Positions 8,395 to 16,913 are shown, numbered from the stretch's first letter. The stretch is DNA of 43,152 nucleotides from JBGTIS01 sp041745535 (GCA_041745535.1 JBGTIS010000317.1:1-43152); one strand, 5' to 3'. Program-made: numbers and translations. The notes: a model not told the origin generated them from the sequence alone.

Positions 8395-10299
8395 TCAATA
8401 AATATTGCCACCTACTTTAAATCCCATTACCAGAATATCGTCAATTTGTTCGAAACGGTCGCCCATCCAGGTTTTTACCGATTCATATAAATGATCTTTT
8501 TGTTTTGGCATCGGAAGAGAATGAATTTCTTGTAACAGACTGTATAAATTCTGTGACCTGAATTTTTGTCCTTTATCGCCACCAAACTGATCCTGAAAAC
8601 CATCAGAAAAAATATATACGGTAGTTTCCTCTTGTATGGAAATCACATGCTTGTCAAATATTCTCATGGCTTCTGGTTGATACCCGCCGATGGGTCTGCG
8701 ATTCCCTTTTATCAGGTGCATATTTCCCTGCTGAAAGTATATGATCGGATTGTTGGCGCCAGCAAATTCCATCTTTTTATTTTCTGGGTCAATTACACAC
8801 AGTGCCACATCCATACCATCCTGGTTTTCGGTTTCCTGCTGTTTCAGCGTGTTTCTTACGCTAACGTGCAACTCATTCAGAATCTGATCGGGTTCCTGGA
8901 AGCCCCGCGATTTTATTTCATTCAGAAAGTTATAGCCCAGCATCGACATCAGGGCGCCGGGCACCCCATGTCCGGTGCAATCCACGGCTGCTACCATTTG
9001 TTTCTTTCCCTGGTTTTCCATGAGGGCAACCGAATTCTTCGATTGGTGCTTATGACTCACGGCTACCTCTTCTGTTTCCGCAAACCAATAAAAATCTCCG
9101 CTCACAATATCGCGGGGTATAAACAAGATGAAAGAGTCTGAGAAAATAGTACTGATGGCTGTTTCCTGCTCCAGCATTACCTGCTGAATGCGCTGCGCAT
9201 ACTGGATGCTGCTGGTAATTTTCACGTTACTTTCATTCAGGTTTTTAAAGGCTTTTTCCAGTTTATCACGCTGATGTGAAATCTGAGTTTTCTGTTGCTG
9301 GATGGAATCATTTTTTTCTCCCAGCTCTTTGTTGGTCTTTTTGGCCTGTCTGATGTTCAGATACAGCATAAGAACGAGCAACCCTACGAGAATAAAGCCA
9401 CCCATCAGCGAGTTTTTGATCAGGGTTTCTAATTTTAGCCTGGCTTCCTGTTCTTTTAAGGCCAGTTCTTTGATTTCTTTTTCTTTAAAAAGCAGGTCAA
9501 TCTGCATTTGTCTTTCCCTGGAAATTTCTTCTACTTTCTGTAGTTCTTCCTGCTTGTGGTGCAGCTCACTTTCTTTGTTTTGCAGCTCATTTTCTTTGGC
9601 ATATTTTTCTGCCTGAATCTGGCTGATTTGCTTTTGCGATTCTTCCTGCAGCTTCGACATGTTCTCTTCCTGAATTTTTTTATCCAGCGAAGCATAATAG
9701 TTGAAGTAAGCGATTGCTTTTTCGTTATCGCCCAATTGTTTATAGTTTTCAGAAAGCATTCCGTAGCAGCTACGGATCATTTTAAGATTTTGAAGTTCCT
9801 TGGCCAGCATAAGCCCTTCCTCTAAATGTTCGGTAGCTTCTTTGTAGTTTTGCTGCATGCTTAATGCAATGGCAAGGTTAATTCTTGCAGAAGCGATATT
9901 GAGTTTATCCTTTAAAACTTGCCTGGCAGACAGCGATTGTTGAAAAAATTCAATGGCTTTTTCAACATTATTCAGGTCGGAATACAGAGTACCGAGATGA
10001 TTGGCAATGGTTGCAATCGCATTTTGGTTTCCCAGTTTATGGTTCAGTTGCAACGATTCCTCAAAATAAGGAACAGCTTCCACCAAATGTTGATGATCCC
10101 AGAAATCAAACGCGATTTTGTTCAGATAGTAGCTCTCTAAGCTTTTATTGCCTGCTTTTTTCTGTTCTTCGGCAGCCGCCTTATTGGCGATAATTTGCTG
10201 TTGAATAGCGGCAGGCAATGCGACTTCCTGGGCTTTTACCAGGGTAATTGCTATTAAAAATGAAAATAGAATTAAAAAAATGGTTAGAAATTTATTCAT
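8395..10299 (-). CDS. TPR sensor with SpoIIE-type PP2C phosphatase output
   Basis: A 634-residue protein. A signal peptide or first membrane helix covers residues 1-23. Residues about 35-235 contain tetratricopeptide repeats (for example AIATIANHLGTLY, AIEFFQQSLSA). A Lys/Glu-rich coiled coil (about 200-290), a membrane helix (about 294-317) and a second coiled coil follow. The C-terminal quarter is a SpoIIE-family phosphatase with metal-binding aspartates in DIVSGDFYW, AAVDCTGHGVPGA and YIFSDGFQD. The layout is periplasmic TPR sensing with cytoplasmic dephosphorylation of Ser/Thr-phosphorylated anti-sigma antagonists. No anti-sigma kinase or antagonist gene is adjacent, so its target is elsewhere. 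The architecture is common in Cytophagales. Confidence 0.88.
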   Translation of the reverse strand: MNKFLTIFLILFSFLIAITLVKAQEVALPAAIQQQIIANKAAAEEQKKAGNKSLESYYLNKIAFDFWDHQHLVEAVPYFEESLQLNHKLGNQNAIATIANHLGTLYSDLNNVEKAIEFFQQSLSARQVLKDKLNIASARINLAIALSMQQNYKEATEHLEEGLMLAKELQNLKMIRSCYGMLSENYKQLGDNEKAIAYFNYYASLDKKIQEENMSKLQEESQKQISQIQAEKYAKENELQNKESELHHKQEELQKVEEISRERQMQIDLLFKEKEIKELALKEQEARLKLETLIKNSLMGGFILVGLLVLMLYLNIRQAKKTNKELGEKNDSIQQQKTQISHQRDKLEKAFKNLNESNVKITSSIQYAQRIQQVMLEQETAISTIFSDSFILFIPRDIVSGDFYWFAETEEVAVSHKHQSKNSVALMENQGKKQMVAAVDCTGHGVPGALMSMLGYNFLNEIKSRGFQEPDQILNELHVSVRNTLKQQETENQDGMDVALCVIDPENKKMEFAGANNPIIYFQQGNMHLIKGNRRPIGGYQPEAMRIFDKHVISIQEETTVYIFSDGFQDQFGGDKGQKFRSQNLYSLLQEIHSLPMPKQKDHLYESVKTWMGDRFEQIDDILVMGFKVGGNIY

Positions 10300-10428
10300 A
10301 CCCGGTTGCTAAAAATACTAACCTCCAATTTTGGAATTTAATGGGTATAAAGAAATTAGATAAATGGCGATAACTTACATAAGATGCATATTTTATGTTT
10401 TTTACAAATACCGATGCCCAACTTCTGG

Positions 10429-11637
10429 TTATAATGAGGTGTGCGTAGCCATCATAAACACTTTTTCCTGTTTCAATGTGTTACGCTGTTCCAGCAGATT
10501 TCGCAGGTTTACTTTACCCACCACATATTGCTGATGATGATCGGAACCGGTTTCTATAATATCTTTTACAGGCAAAAACGCTGTTAAGTTCATGTGCTGC
10601 GGGTAGCGAATATATACCTGAATATCAAAATCAGGATTATATTTAAGACGGTTACCGGTATGCTTCAGGTTATTTCTTTTTTTATAGGTATACCGATATT
10701 CATAAAAATTAGCCGAAACGTCTGAAAGAATGGCTGCACCAGTAGGAAATCCACCGGCACCCTTTCCCTTAAAAAGCTGTTTACCGGCAAACATGGCATC
10801 TACCAGTACGGCGTTAAATTCATTTTCTACAGTATAGAGATCCTCATCAGGATGTACCATTACGGGTATTACCAGGGCGATTAGTTGTTCGGAATTTACC
10901 TTATGAGCCATGGCCAGCAACTTTATTTTACTTCCTTTGGCTTTGGCGTAGGCCATATCAAGCGCATGGAGGTTATTGATGCCTGAGTTAAATATATGAT
11001 GGGGAGGTATGGCAAGGCCAAAACCATGAGCTGTGATGATGCAGAGCTTGTTTAACGCATCCATACCGCTTACATCCAGTTCCGGATCAGCTTCAGCAAA
11101 ACCTAATACCTGGGCCTGTTTCAGGGCTGCTTCATATGGTAAATTTTCGTTGTATATTTTTGACAGAATAAAATTGGAAGAACCATTGAAAATTCCTGCG
11201 ATACTGTGCAAAGGCTCATTGTCAAAATATTCTTCCAGTGTTCTAATGATGGGTATACTACCGCATGATGAAGCTTCATAGGTTAAGGAAACTCCAAATT
11301 CTTCCTGAAGCGCTATCAGTTCCTTCAGATTTTGTGCTACCATTTTTTTGTTAGCGGTAACCACATTTTTTCCATGGCGCAATGCATGGGTTACGATGTG
11401 ATAGGCTTCCCGCGCATCGCTGATTACTTCTACCACCAGATTGATTTCGGGGTCATCTAGTATTTCTTTAAAATCATAGGTAAAACGCTCCGAGGGTAAT
11501 GGGCGGGATTTATGCCGGTTTTTTACACATATTTTGAGCACTTCAGCATTAAAATGATCGGTTTGTGAAAGAATATTATACAGGCCCTGACCTACTACAC
11601 CGAAGCCAAACAGACCAATTTTTGTTTTTTTATTCAT
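10429..11637 (-). CDS. hom: Homoserine dehydrogenase
   Basis: I start at the ATG at 11637 (402 residues) rather than the longer frame reaching 11730, because the extra N-terminus would overlap metX by 55 bp and resembles no dehydrogenase. The Rossmann motif GFGVVGQG lies at residues 10-17. The homoserine dehydrogenase core is clear: GIFNGSSNFIL, GFAEADPELDVSGMDA with the catalytic acidic residues, and KGAGGFPTGAA. It reduces aspartate semialdehyde to homoserine, the branch point to methionine and threonine. It lacks a fused aspartokinase. It is the last gene of metY-metX-hom; the metX stop is only 38 bp upstream, so the pair feeds homoserine directly to the acetyltransferase. Confidence 0.92.
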   Translation of the reverse strand: MNKKTKIGLFGFGVVGQGLYNILSQTDHFNAEVLKICVKNRHKSRPLPSERFTYDFKEILDDPEINLVVEVISDAREAYHIVTHALRHGKNVVTANKKMVAQNLKELIALQEEFGVSLTYEASSCGSIPIIRTLEEYFDNEPLHSIAGIFNGSSNFILSKIYNENLPYEAALKQAQVLGFAEADPELDVSGMDALNKLCIITAHGFGLAIPPHHIFNSGINNLHALDMAYAKAKGSKIKLLAMAHKVNSEQLIALVIPVMVHPDEDLYTVENEFNAVLVDAMFAGKQLFKGKGAGGFPTGAAILSDVSANFYEYRYTYKKRNNLKHTGNRLKYNPDFDIQVYIRYPQHMNLTAFLPVKDIIETGSDHHQQYVVGKVNLRNLLEQRNTLKQEKVFMMATHTSL

Positions 11638-11675
11638 TATGATTAATACAGTAAAGTAGAAGCGGATGTTACATA

Positions 11676-12734
11676 TTACCGGGAGGTAGACACCGTTTTG
11701 TTTTTTGATTGATAAAACTGACTGATACAATGGCTGATCTGATCTGTTTCTATCAGAAAACCATCATGCCCATAATCGGAATCAATAGAAGCAAACCGGG
11801 AACCGGGAATATGATGATGCAGAAACTCCTGTTCGCCCAAAGGAAAAAGCACATCGGAAGTTACACCTATAATTAGACAATTAGCCATTACTGATTGCAG
11901 GGCGGAAGCAATGCTTTTTCGGCCTCTTCCTACATTGTGAGCGTCCATTATTTCTGATAACACCCAGTAGCTGAACGCATTGAACCTTTTTGCCAGCTTT
12001 TCTCCCTGATAGCGCTGATACGACGAAGCCCTGAAATTATCAGCAGTTTCATTATCAGATTCGCTTTGTGTTTTGCCATAGGTAATGTAATGTCGGTAAG
12101 AAAGCAAGGCTATGGAACGGGCCACCTTCATACCATTAATACCTGCTTTATCGGTACTCAGCTCCCAGGTAATATCCTGTTGAATAGCCATGCGCTGCGA
12201 TTCGTTAAAAGCAATGCCCCAGGGAGAATGTTGTGCGTTAGAAGCAATATTTACAAGGTTGAGGGTACAGTCAGGATACATAATTGACCATTCCAGTGCC
12301 TGTTGACCACCCAGAGAGCCGCCAATAAGTGTATGAATTTTATTAATTCCCAAATGTTGGCGCAACAATTCAAAACTGCGCACTATATCGCGGTTCGTAA
12401 TATCAGGAAAGGTATGGTAGTACGGCCTTTTTGTTCTGGGGTCTACAGAAAGCGGTCCGGTAGAACCATAACAGGAACCCAGCATATTGGCACAAATGAT
12501 GAAATATTTTTCAGGATTGTAAAGGAAATTCTCACCAAAAAGTCCTTGCCACCAACTGGTAAAATCAGAACTTCCAGTTAGGGCATGGCAAACCCAAATC
12601 ACGTTATCACGCTCTTTATTCAACTGCCCGTAAGTGGTATAAAACAGGTCGAATCCTGGCAGGTAATCGCCCAGCTCCAGTTGAAATGCCTTTCGGTAGT
12701 TGTAGGTACCTGAAACAGGTATACTGTTTTTCAA
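11676..12734 (-). CDS. metX: Homoserine O-acetyltransferase
   Basis: A 352-residue alpha/beta hydrolase-fold acyltransferase. The nucleophile is Ser140 in LIGGSLGGQQALEW. The oxyanion region is CHALTGSSD, the acid is in VTSDVLFP and the base is the His of YGHDGFLIE. These are MetX-specific blocks, as are GSCYGSTGP and ITNRDIVRS. The enzyme acetylates homoserine with acetyl-CoA, producing the substrate of the MetY sulfhydrylase encoded just upstream. The length matches the short MetX forms. A terminator-like hairpin at 12790-12834 lies between metY and this gene, so part of metX-hom expression may come from readthrough or from a separate promoter in the 113-bp gap. Confidence 0.95.
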   Translation of the reverse strand: MKNSIPVSGTYNYRKAFQLELGDYLPGFDLFYTTYGQLNKERDNVIWVCHALTGSSDFTSWWQGLFGENFLYNPEKYFIICANMLGSCYGSTGPLSVDPRTKRPYYHTFPDITNRDIVRSFELLRQHLGINKIHTLIGGSLGGQQALEWSIMYPDCTLNLVNIASNAQHSPWGIAFNESQRMAIQQDITWELSTDKAGINGMKVARSIALLSYRHYITYGKTQSESDNETADNFRASSYQRYQGEKLAKRFNAFSYWVLSEIMDAHNVGRGRKSIASALQSVMANCLIIGVTSDVLFPLGEQEFLHHHIPGSRFASIDSDYGHDGFLIETDQISHCISQFYQSKNKTVSTSR

Positions 12735-12789
12735 GGAATTAAATCTAATCGGTTAAATAATCTTTTCACACTTTCACCAATCCTTATTC

Positions 12790-12834
12790 AAAAAAAGGTT
12801 GCTGCCAGGCAGTTGCATGCAATTGGCTGGCAGC
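12790..12834 (-). terminator. Terminator between metY and metX
   Basis: Read on the minus strand, an 8-bp perfect stem (12827-12834 with 12801-12808), closed over an inner palindrome TTGCATGCAA, is followed four bases later by seven T (12796-12790). It lies 14 bp after the metY stop. It could end most metY transcripts and so set the ratio of MetY to MetX-Hom. Confidence 0.7.
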
Positions 12835-12847
12835 AGTAATGGCAAAC

Positions 12848-14164
12848 TTACACTAATTCGGTTTCACTTACTTTTTTAAAAGCCTGCTCAAAATCGGCTT
12901 TTATATCATCTATATGTTCGATGCCTACCGAAACCCGCAATTCAGTAGGATAAACTCCGGCGTTGAGTTGTTCCTGCTCGTTTAATTGCTGGTGGGTAGT
13001 AGCTGCCGGATGTATAATCAAAGTTTTTGAATCACCCAAATTGGCTAGATGGCTGATTAACTCTAAACTATCTACGAATTTTTTAGCTTTTTCCACATCT
13101 CCTTTTATCGTGAAACTCATTACGCCCCCCTTCCCTTTCTTCAGATATTTTTTCGCCAGTTCATGGTATGGACTGGAGGAAAGTCCCGGATAGTTTACAC
13201 TTTCTACCTGATCGTGTTGTTCCAGCCATTGGGCCAGTGCCTGGGCGTTTTGTACGGTACGTTCTACTCGCAATGATAAGGTTTCCAGTCCCTGCAGAAA
13301 TAAAAAGGCATTAAAAGGACTTAATGATGGACCAAAATCACGAAGGCCTTCTACCCTTGCCCGGATGGCAAAAGCAATATTGGGTAAACCCAGCGGATTG
13401 TTTACACCAAATACATCAGAAAATATCATTCCGTGGTATCCTTCCGAAGGTTCGCTGAACTGAGGGAATTTGCCATTACCCCAGTTATAGTTACCGGCAT
13501 CAACTATAACTCCTCCTATACTATTCCCATGTCCGCCAATCCATTTGGTAGCTGAATGCACTACCACAGCGGCGCCATACTCAATGGGTTTGAACAGGTA
13601 ACCACCCGCGCCAAAAGTATTGTCAACTACTAACGGAATATCATGTTTTTTCGCCAATGCGGCGATAGCTTCAAAATCGGGGATATTAAACCGCGGATTG
13701 CCAATGGTTTCCAGGTAAATGGCCTTGGTTTTATTGTCTATTTTAGCCTCGTAGTCGGCTACTTCATCGCCGGTTACAAAGCGCACATCAATGCCAATCC
13801 GTTTGAAGGCTACCTTAAACTGATTATATGTACCACCGTATAAAAAGTTAGTACTCACAAAATTTTCTCCTTCCTGCAGAATATTATTCAAAGCAAGAAA
13901 CTGCGCCGCTTGTCCGGAAGCTACCGCCAGCGCCGCGACTCCACCTTCCAATGCGGCAATTCGTTGCTCTAATACATCGGTGGTGGGATTCATAATCCGG
14001 GTGTAAATGTTCCCGAATTCTTTCAGAGCAAACAGATTAGCGCCATGTTCCGAATTTTTGAAGTTAAAGGAAGTAGTCTGATAAATAGGTACAGCCCGGG
14101 CACCGGTGGTTGGATCTGGAGCTTGTCCGGCATGCAATTGGAGAGTTTCAAATTTTAACGACAT
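12848..14164 (-). CDS. metY: O-acetylhomoserine sulfhydrylase
   Basis: A 438-residue PLP enzyme of the Cys/Met metabolism family. The PLP lysine is Lys207 in HSATKWIGGHG. Other family blocks are the N-terminal ETLQLHAGQ, the cofactor-stacking YTRIMNPT, the DNTFGAGGY strand and the closing LRVSVGIEH. The length near 430 and the GNSIGGVIVD loop are typical of MetY rather than MetB or MetC. It converts O-acetylhomoserine and sulfide to homocysteine, which links methionine synthesis to sulfide, the same precursor used for cysteine. It heads metY-metX-hom. The start is 136 bp downstream of a small Cys-rich leader ORF and about 265 bp downstream of a SAM-I riboswitch, so both SAM and cysteine supply may control it. 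Confidence 0.95.
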   Translation of the reverse strand: MSLKFETLQLHAGQAPDPTTGARAVPIYQTTSFNFKNSEHGANLFALKEFGNIYTRIMNPTTDVLEQRIAALEGGVAALAVASGQAAQFLALNNILQEGENFVSTNFLYGGTYNQFKVAFKRIGIDVRFVTGDEVADYEAKIDNKTKAIYLETIGNPRFNIPDFEAIAALAKKHDIPLVVDNTFGAGGYLFKPIEYGAAVVVHSATKWIGGHGNSIGGVIVDAGNYNWGNGKFPQFSEPSEGYHGMIFSDVFGVNNPLGLPNIAFAIRARVEGLRDFGPSLSPFNAFLFLQGLETLSLRVERTVQNAQALAQWLEQHDQVESVNYPGLSSSPYHELAKKYLKKGKGGVMSFTIKGDVEKAKKFVDSLELISHLANLGDSKTLIIHPAATTHQQLNEQEQLNAGVYPTELRVSVGIEHIDDIKADFEQAFKKVSETELV

Positions 14165-14299
14165 CTTGTTTAGTTTTAATTTTTGAGATTAATGTGTACT
14201 TTAAAGTATTTGAAATTTTGGTGAAACTGGTTTGGAAGTACTGTGGCGTAAATGGATGATTTGTGGAAATAAACCACGGCATAACTGCCAAACCACTGG
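14165..14299 (-). promoter_or_regulatory. metY leader, segment with alternative hairpins
   Basis: This is the 135-nt stretch between the leader ORF stop and metY. A GTGG/CCAC pairing unit occurs in alternative forms: the element at 14263-14266 can pair with 14274-14277 (small hairpin) or with 14293-14296 (enclosing a GGC/GCC stem at 14278-14280 and 14287-14289). The two are mutually exclusive, and the second begins right at the leader ORF stop, as expected for ribosome-position-dependent control. No T-run terminator follows, so any control would be translational or Rho-dependent. The stems are short and this is a reading by eye. Confidence 0.3.
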
Positions 14300-14404
14300 T
14301 TAACAGCAACAATACATACGCACCCAAAAATGAGAAAGGCTAAGATAAGGTAGCGAAATACACTGTGACGAAAATCGGGAAAATAAACTGCTAAATTTTT
14401 TCAT
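14300..14404 (-). CDS. Cys-rich leader peptide upstream of metY (34 codons)
   Basis: A small ORF, ATG at 14404 to TAA at 14300, that ends in Met-Tyr-Cys-Cys-Cys-stop. It contains a fourth Cys at residue 15 and nine Ser. It begins only about 26 nt after the SAM-I aptamer and ends at the base of alternative hairpins ahead of metY. Consecutive codons for one amino acid just before the stop are the hallmark of attenuator leader peptides. Cysteine-responsive uORFs with poly-Cys tails before sulfur genes are known from mycobacteria. The product itself need have no function. I infer that ribosome stalling at scarce Cys-tRNA changes the downstream fold. Without conservation data, a chance ORF remains possible. 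Confidence 0.5.
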   Translation of the reverse strand: MKKFSSLFSRFSSQCISLPYLSLSHFWVRMYCCC

Positions 14405-14429
14405 GTTCTTAATTGCTTTATATGCTTCC

Positions 14430-14520
14430 GTTTTAAGGAATCAGGAATTAGCACCTTTCTCCTGCTGATTAGGTTGCTAGCGTTTCAAAGAGCCTGTCTC
14501 TCCACGCTTCTTTATAAATC
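14430..14520 (-). promoter_or_regulatory. SAM-I (S-box) riboswitch
   Basis: Read on the minus strand the segment shows the S-box signature in order: the AAGAAGCGTGGAGAGA opening, a P2 stem (AGCGT with ACGCT, 14508 down to about 14479) around the GGCTCTTTGAAACGC loop with its kink-turn bases, AGCAACC, and the diagnostic GAAAGGTGCTAATTCC block at 14460-14445. The aptamer binds S-adenosylmethionine and shuts the downstream genes when methionine supply is ample. It precedes metY-metX-hom, a typical target. No classical terminator directly follows. The 3' end of the aptamer sits about 26 nt before the Cys-rich leader ORF, so the switch may act on leader translation or on a distant structure. P1 pairing is imperfect by eye. 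Confidence 0.88.
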
Positions 14521-14786
14521 AATTATTGTATAAAGCGGATAATTGACTTGACCTTACAATATTAGGTACAGATTTGGTTATTTACAAATTAACTATATTG
14601 TTTGATAAAAAATCTAAAATAAACAATATTTGTCAGATGTTATTTTAATATTAAAAAAACACCTGTTTTATTCAATATATAGCATTTTTTGAGGTTAAAT
14701 AAAGAAAGCAAACTTAATAAATACAACAATTACCGCTTACTACAGGTTTATTTTGGCATAAAATTCTCTATTAAACTAATACCCAT
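14521..14786. other. AT-rich divergent intergenic region
   Basis: No gene is visible. It should hold the promoters of the metY leader (minus) and of the exported-protein cassette (plus). A perfect 9-bp inverted repeat, ATATTGTTT at 14595-14603 and AAACAATAT at 14621-14629 with a 17-bp spacer, is the clearest structure and could be an operator. Confidence 0.5.
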
Positions 14787-14794
14787 TACATTTG
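14787..14794 (+). promoter_or_regulatory. Putative -7 promoter element (TACATTTG)
   Basis: This is an exact TAnnTTTG match 36 bp before the start of the first gene of the four-gene cassette. The nearest upstream TTTG (14752-14755) is about 31 bp away, farther than the usual 17-23, so the -33 part is unsupported. Confidence 0.4.
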
Positions 14795-14830
14795 CGGATT
14801 AATTTGAATACCAAACCTGATTAAATAACT

Positions 14831-15505
14831 ATGTATTTCAAAAAACTTTCCGATCCTGCCTTAATCAACACCACGAGCAGGGTTCAACACTATTTGCTAA
14901 TCATGTTTCTGCTTTCCCTGGTACTGGTGGGAACCGGAGGATGTAAAGCGAAAAAGGAAGCTCGGGCTCGGGCAGCTGAAGAGGCGGAAATGATTTCCAA
15001 AGCCAAATCAGATTTAATGTTGCTATTGAATGACGATGGTACCCTTACCTTTGAAGAAAAAGAAAAAGAGCTTGCCAGAATCAGGGCGTTGAATATTAAT
15101 GATCCTGAAATTAACGATTTGATTGCCAGAGTGGCTACCCGCATTGAAGAAGAAAAAAGGGAAGCTGGAAACACGAATCCTGGAAATAATACAAACAGGG
15201 GTGGTTCAGGCCTGGATGGGGTTGGTAACCTGAAAAATTACATGCGGCAGATTGTTTCTGCCAGAAGCAATGTTACCGCTAACTATGCCATCGACGAAGC
15301 CCTTACGCTGTTTTCTTCCGAAGATGTTCCGGTTTTTATTGTAATTCATGAATCTAATGGTCAGAAAGATTATGACCAGCCTACTACCATTCGCAAATAC
15401 CTGGAATATTTAAAAGATCAGAAAAAAAGTAACGCGGAAGTCGCAGATGTGGTTTTTGATGAAAATGGTAAAATTAAAGAAGTTGAACTGATTAAAAAGT
15501 ATTAA
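14831..15505 (+). CDS. Exported protein of unknown function, probable lipoprotein
   Basis: A 224-residue protein that I do not recognise. A hydrophobic helix (about residues 21-37) ends in VGTGGC, a lipobox with a non-standard threonine at -3. Lipidation at that Cys is likely but not certain. The next part is highly charged and helical (Lys/Glu/Ala-rich, about 40-115). A Gly/Asn-rich linker (about 117-130) leads to a compact C-terminal domain (about 132-224) with a DVPVFIVIHE strand. It is the first gene of a tight cassette: the next starts two bases after its stop. The C-terminal domain has a helix-then-strand pattern loosely like NTF2-type folds, an impression only. An internal Met25 start is possible. 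Confidence 0.6.
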   Translation: MYFKKLSDPALINTTSRVQHYLLIMFLLSLVLVGTGGCKAKKEARARAAEEAEMISKAKSDLMLLLNDDGTLTFEEKEKELARIRALNINDPEINDLIARVATRIEEEKREAGNTNPGNNTNRGGSGLDGVGNLKNYMRQIVSARSNVTANYAIDEALTLFSSEDVPVFIVIHESNGQKDYDQPTTIRKYLEYLKDQKKSNAEVADVVFDENGKIKEVELIKKY

Positions 15506-15507
15506 AG

Positions 15508-16083
15508 ATGTTTAAAAATAGATTTTTCCTCATTTTGATAGGGGGAATATTATTAGCTTTTACTGGATTTGCTCAAGATGAGATCACGCCTGAAAGAAAA
15601 CAGGCCATTGATTCACTGGCTTTGGAAAAAGTTAGGGATTTGGGAAAATATATTACCATTATTGGTAATAAAAACACTCCTTTTTCGGAAGCCAATCGGG
15701 TAATTGAGCGTGCGGCTGAACTGTTTGCCGATGGAAGTGAAATCGGAGTTTCTTCACTAAATAAATCGGATATCGAATACTTTGACGTCAGGAAATACTT
15801 TCAGCGGCTCATGGCACTGAATTATGATAATGTTACCATCCGGTGGTTTGATATACAGTATGTAAGTGATCTGGAACTTCAGCCTGACGGACGGTATGTG
15901 GGTATCATTACCATTTATCAGCGTTTTGAAGGAAGTTCATTTGATGGTATGCGGTATAAGGATACTACCAAAAAAGATATTACTATTTTTGTAGAAAAAA
16001 AACAAACGCAGATTAGTGGCAGGGTTATCGACTTCTGGGATGTATTATTAGGAGATATTAGAGTAAGTGAAACCCGAATATGA
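15508..16083 (+). CDS. Exported protein of unknown function, possible NTF2-like fold
   Basis: A 191-residue protein with a clear signal peptide (residues 1-22, cut after TGFA). The mature part begins with a Lys/Glu-rich helix and the segment KYITIIGNKNTPFSEANRVIERAAELF, then alternates helices and strands, ending with long beta strands (VGIITIYQRFEG, KDITIFVEKK). The order resembles the N-terminal domain of the LRR protein two genes downstream: helix with F/L, a YF-x-x-D helix, then strand pairs with an R-F/L-EG turn. I infer shared ancestry, possibly NTF2-like. No catalytic residues were recognised. Its stop overlaps the next start by four bases (ATGA), so the proteins are probably made together. 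Confidence 0.6.
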   Translation: MFKNRFFLILIGGILLAFTGFAQDEITPERKQAIDSLALEKVRDLGKYITIIGNKNTPFSEANRVIERAAELFADGSEIGVSSLNKSDIEYFDVRKYFQRLMALNYDNVTIRWFDIQYVSDLELQPDGRYVGIITIYQRFEGSSFDGMRYKDTTKKDITIFVEKKQTQISGRVIDFWDVLLGDIRVSETRI

Positions 16084-16913
16084 GAATTTTCATTATCTTT
16101 TGCCTTATTTTTTTTAGTTGCTTTCATTTAAAAGCACAAGTTTTACACGAGTACCTGGGCGACGAAAGCATGTTGTATGCTGAAACCAAGCAGGTAAATC
16201 AGTTTTTCAGAAGGTTTAATGGCGAAGAAAATGAAGAAGGTAAAAGATATTATCCGAAAGATGCCATGTACAGAGATACGGAACTCCGTAAAAAGTATTT
16301 GGCCATGTTGTTCGACAATCAGAATAAAAAACTGAGCTCACAGCTGAAAAATGAGTTTATCAATGCCGCTATTAATAAAAACAAACCGTTTTATCTGGAT
16401 TTTCATGGGGGGGAATGGTTCGCCGAAGTAAAGGCTAAATTCAGATATAAAGGAAAGGAAGAAGAAGGCGTGCTTTTTCTTAAATTGGAAAAAGCTCCGA
16501 ATGGAGGTTCAAAATGGATTTTCACAAGAGTTTATTTAGAAACATTCGCGGAACTGTTTCATACGGATACCACCGTGCAGCGGAAATTTTTACACCCACT
16601 TAGCCATGAGCTGGACTTTATGAATTTGCGAAAAGCATTTAACGATAAAGATGAAGTGCAGGAATATACCAGTAAGGAATATTATCCGGATTTCCTTTCT
16701 ATCTTTCTGTATGAAATTAAAAACTCCAATCTTTCGTTTGTCACTGTTTCAGATGTTAAATTTCATTTTTTTCAGGTGAATGGCTGGTATTTTCAGGTTT
16801 CCAAATTTAACCGAACGGGTTACAACACCGGTTGGCTAATTTCTGATTTAAGTAAAATAACACCAAAAGAACGAGACATTTTAACCAAGTACATCTATTA
16901 TGAAAGTGAATAG
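16080..16913 (+). CDS. Exported protein of unknown function
   Basis: A 277-residue protein with a signal peptide (about residues 1-18, FHLKAQ). Features include a conserved-looking QFFRRFNGEE segment, a DFHGGEWFAEV core, a strand-rich middle, and HPLSHELDFMNLRKAF with later KFHFFQVNGWYFQVS and GYNTGWLIS. I recall similar hypothetical proteins in many Bacteroidota genomes, so this is a real family without an assigned role. It overlaps the previous gene by four bases and the next by fourteen, placing it firmly in the same operon. Export of all four members suggests a periplasmic or surface complex. No enzyme motif is recognisable. Confidence 0.6.
   Translation: MRIFIIFCLIFFSCFHLKAQVLHEYLGDESMLYAETKQVNQFFRRFNGEENEEGKRYYPKDAMYRDTELRKKYLAMLFDNQNKKLSSQLKNEFINAAINKNKPFYLDFHGGEWFAEVKAKFRYKGKEEEGVLFLKLEKAPNGGSKWIFTRVYLETFAELFHTDTTVQRKFLHPLSHELDFMNLRKAFNDKDEVQEYTSKEYYPDFLSIFLYEIKNSNLSFVTVSDVKFHFFQVNGWYFQVSKFNRTGYNTGWLISDLSKITPKERDILTKYIYYESE

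Noticed and set aside
10380..10420. Short stem followed by a T-run (CATAA/TTATG) near the hom stop, plus strand
   Set aside because: It faces the wrong direction for hom and the stem is only 5-6 A/T-rich pairs, so it was not called as a terminator.
11638..11730. Longer N-terminus for homoserine dehydrogenase
   Set aside because: The extra 31 residues overlap metX and precede the normal Rossmann start (NKKTKIGLFGFG); the ATG at 11637 fits the family.
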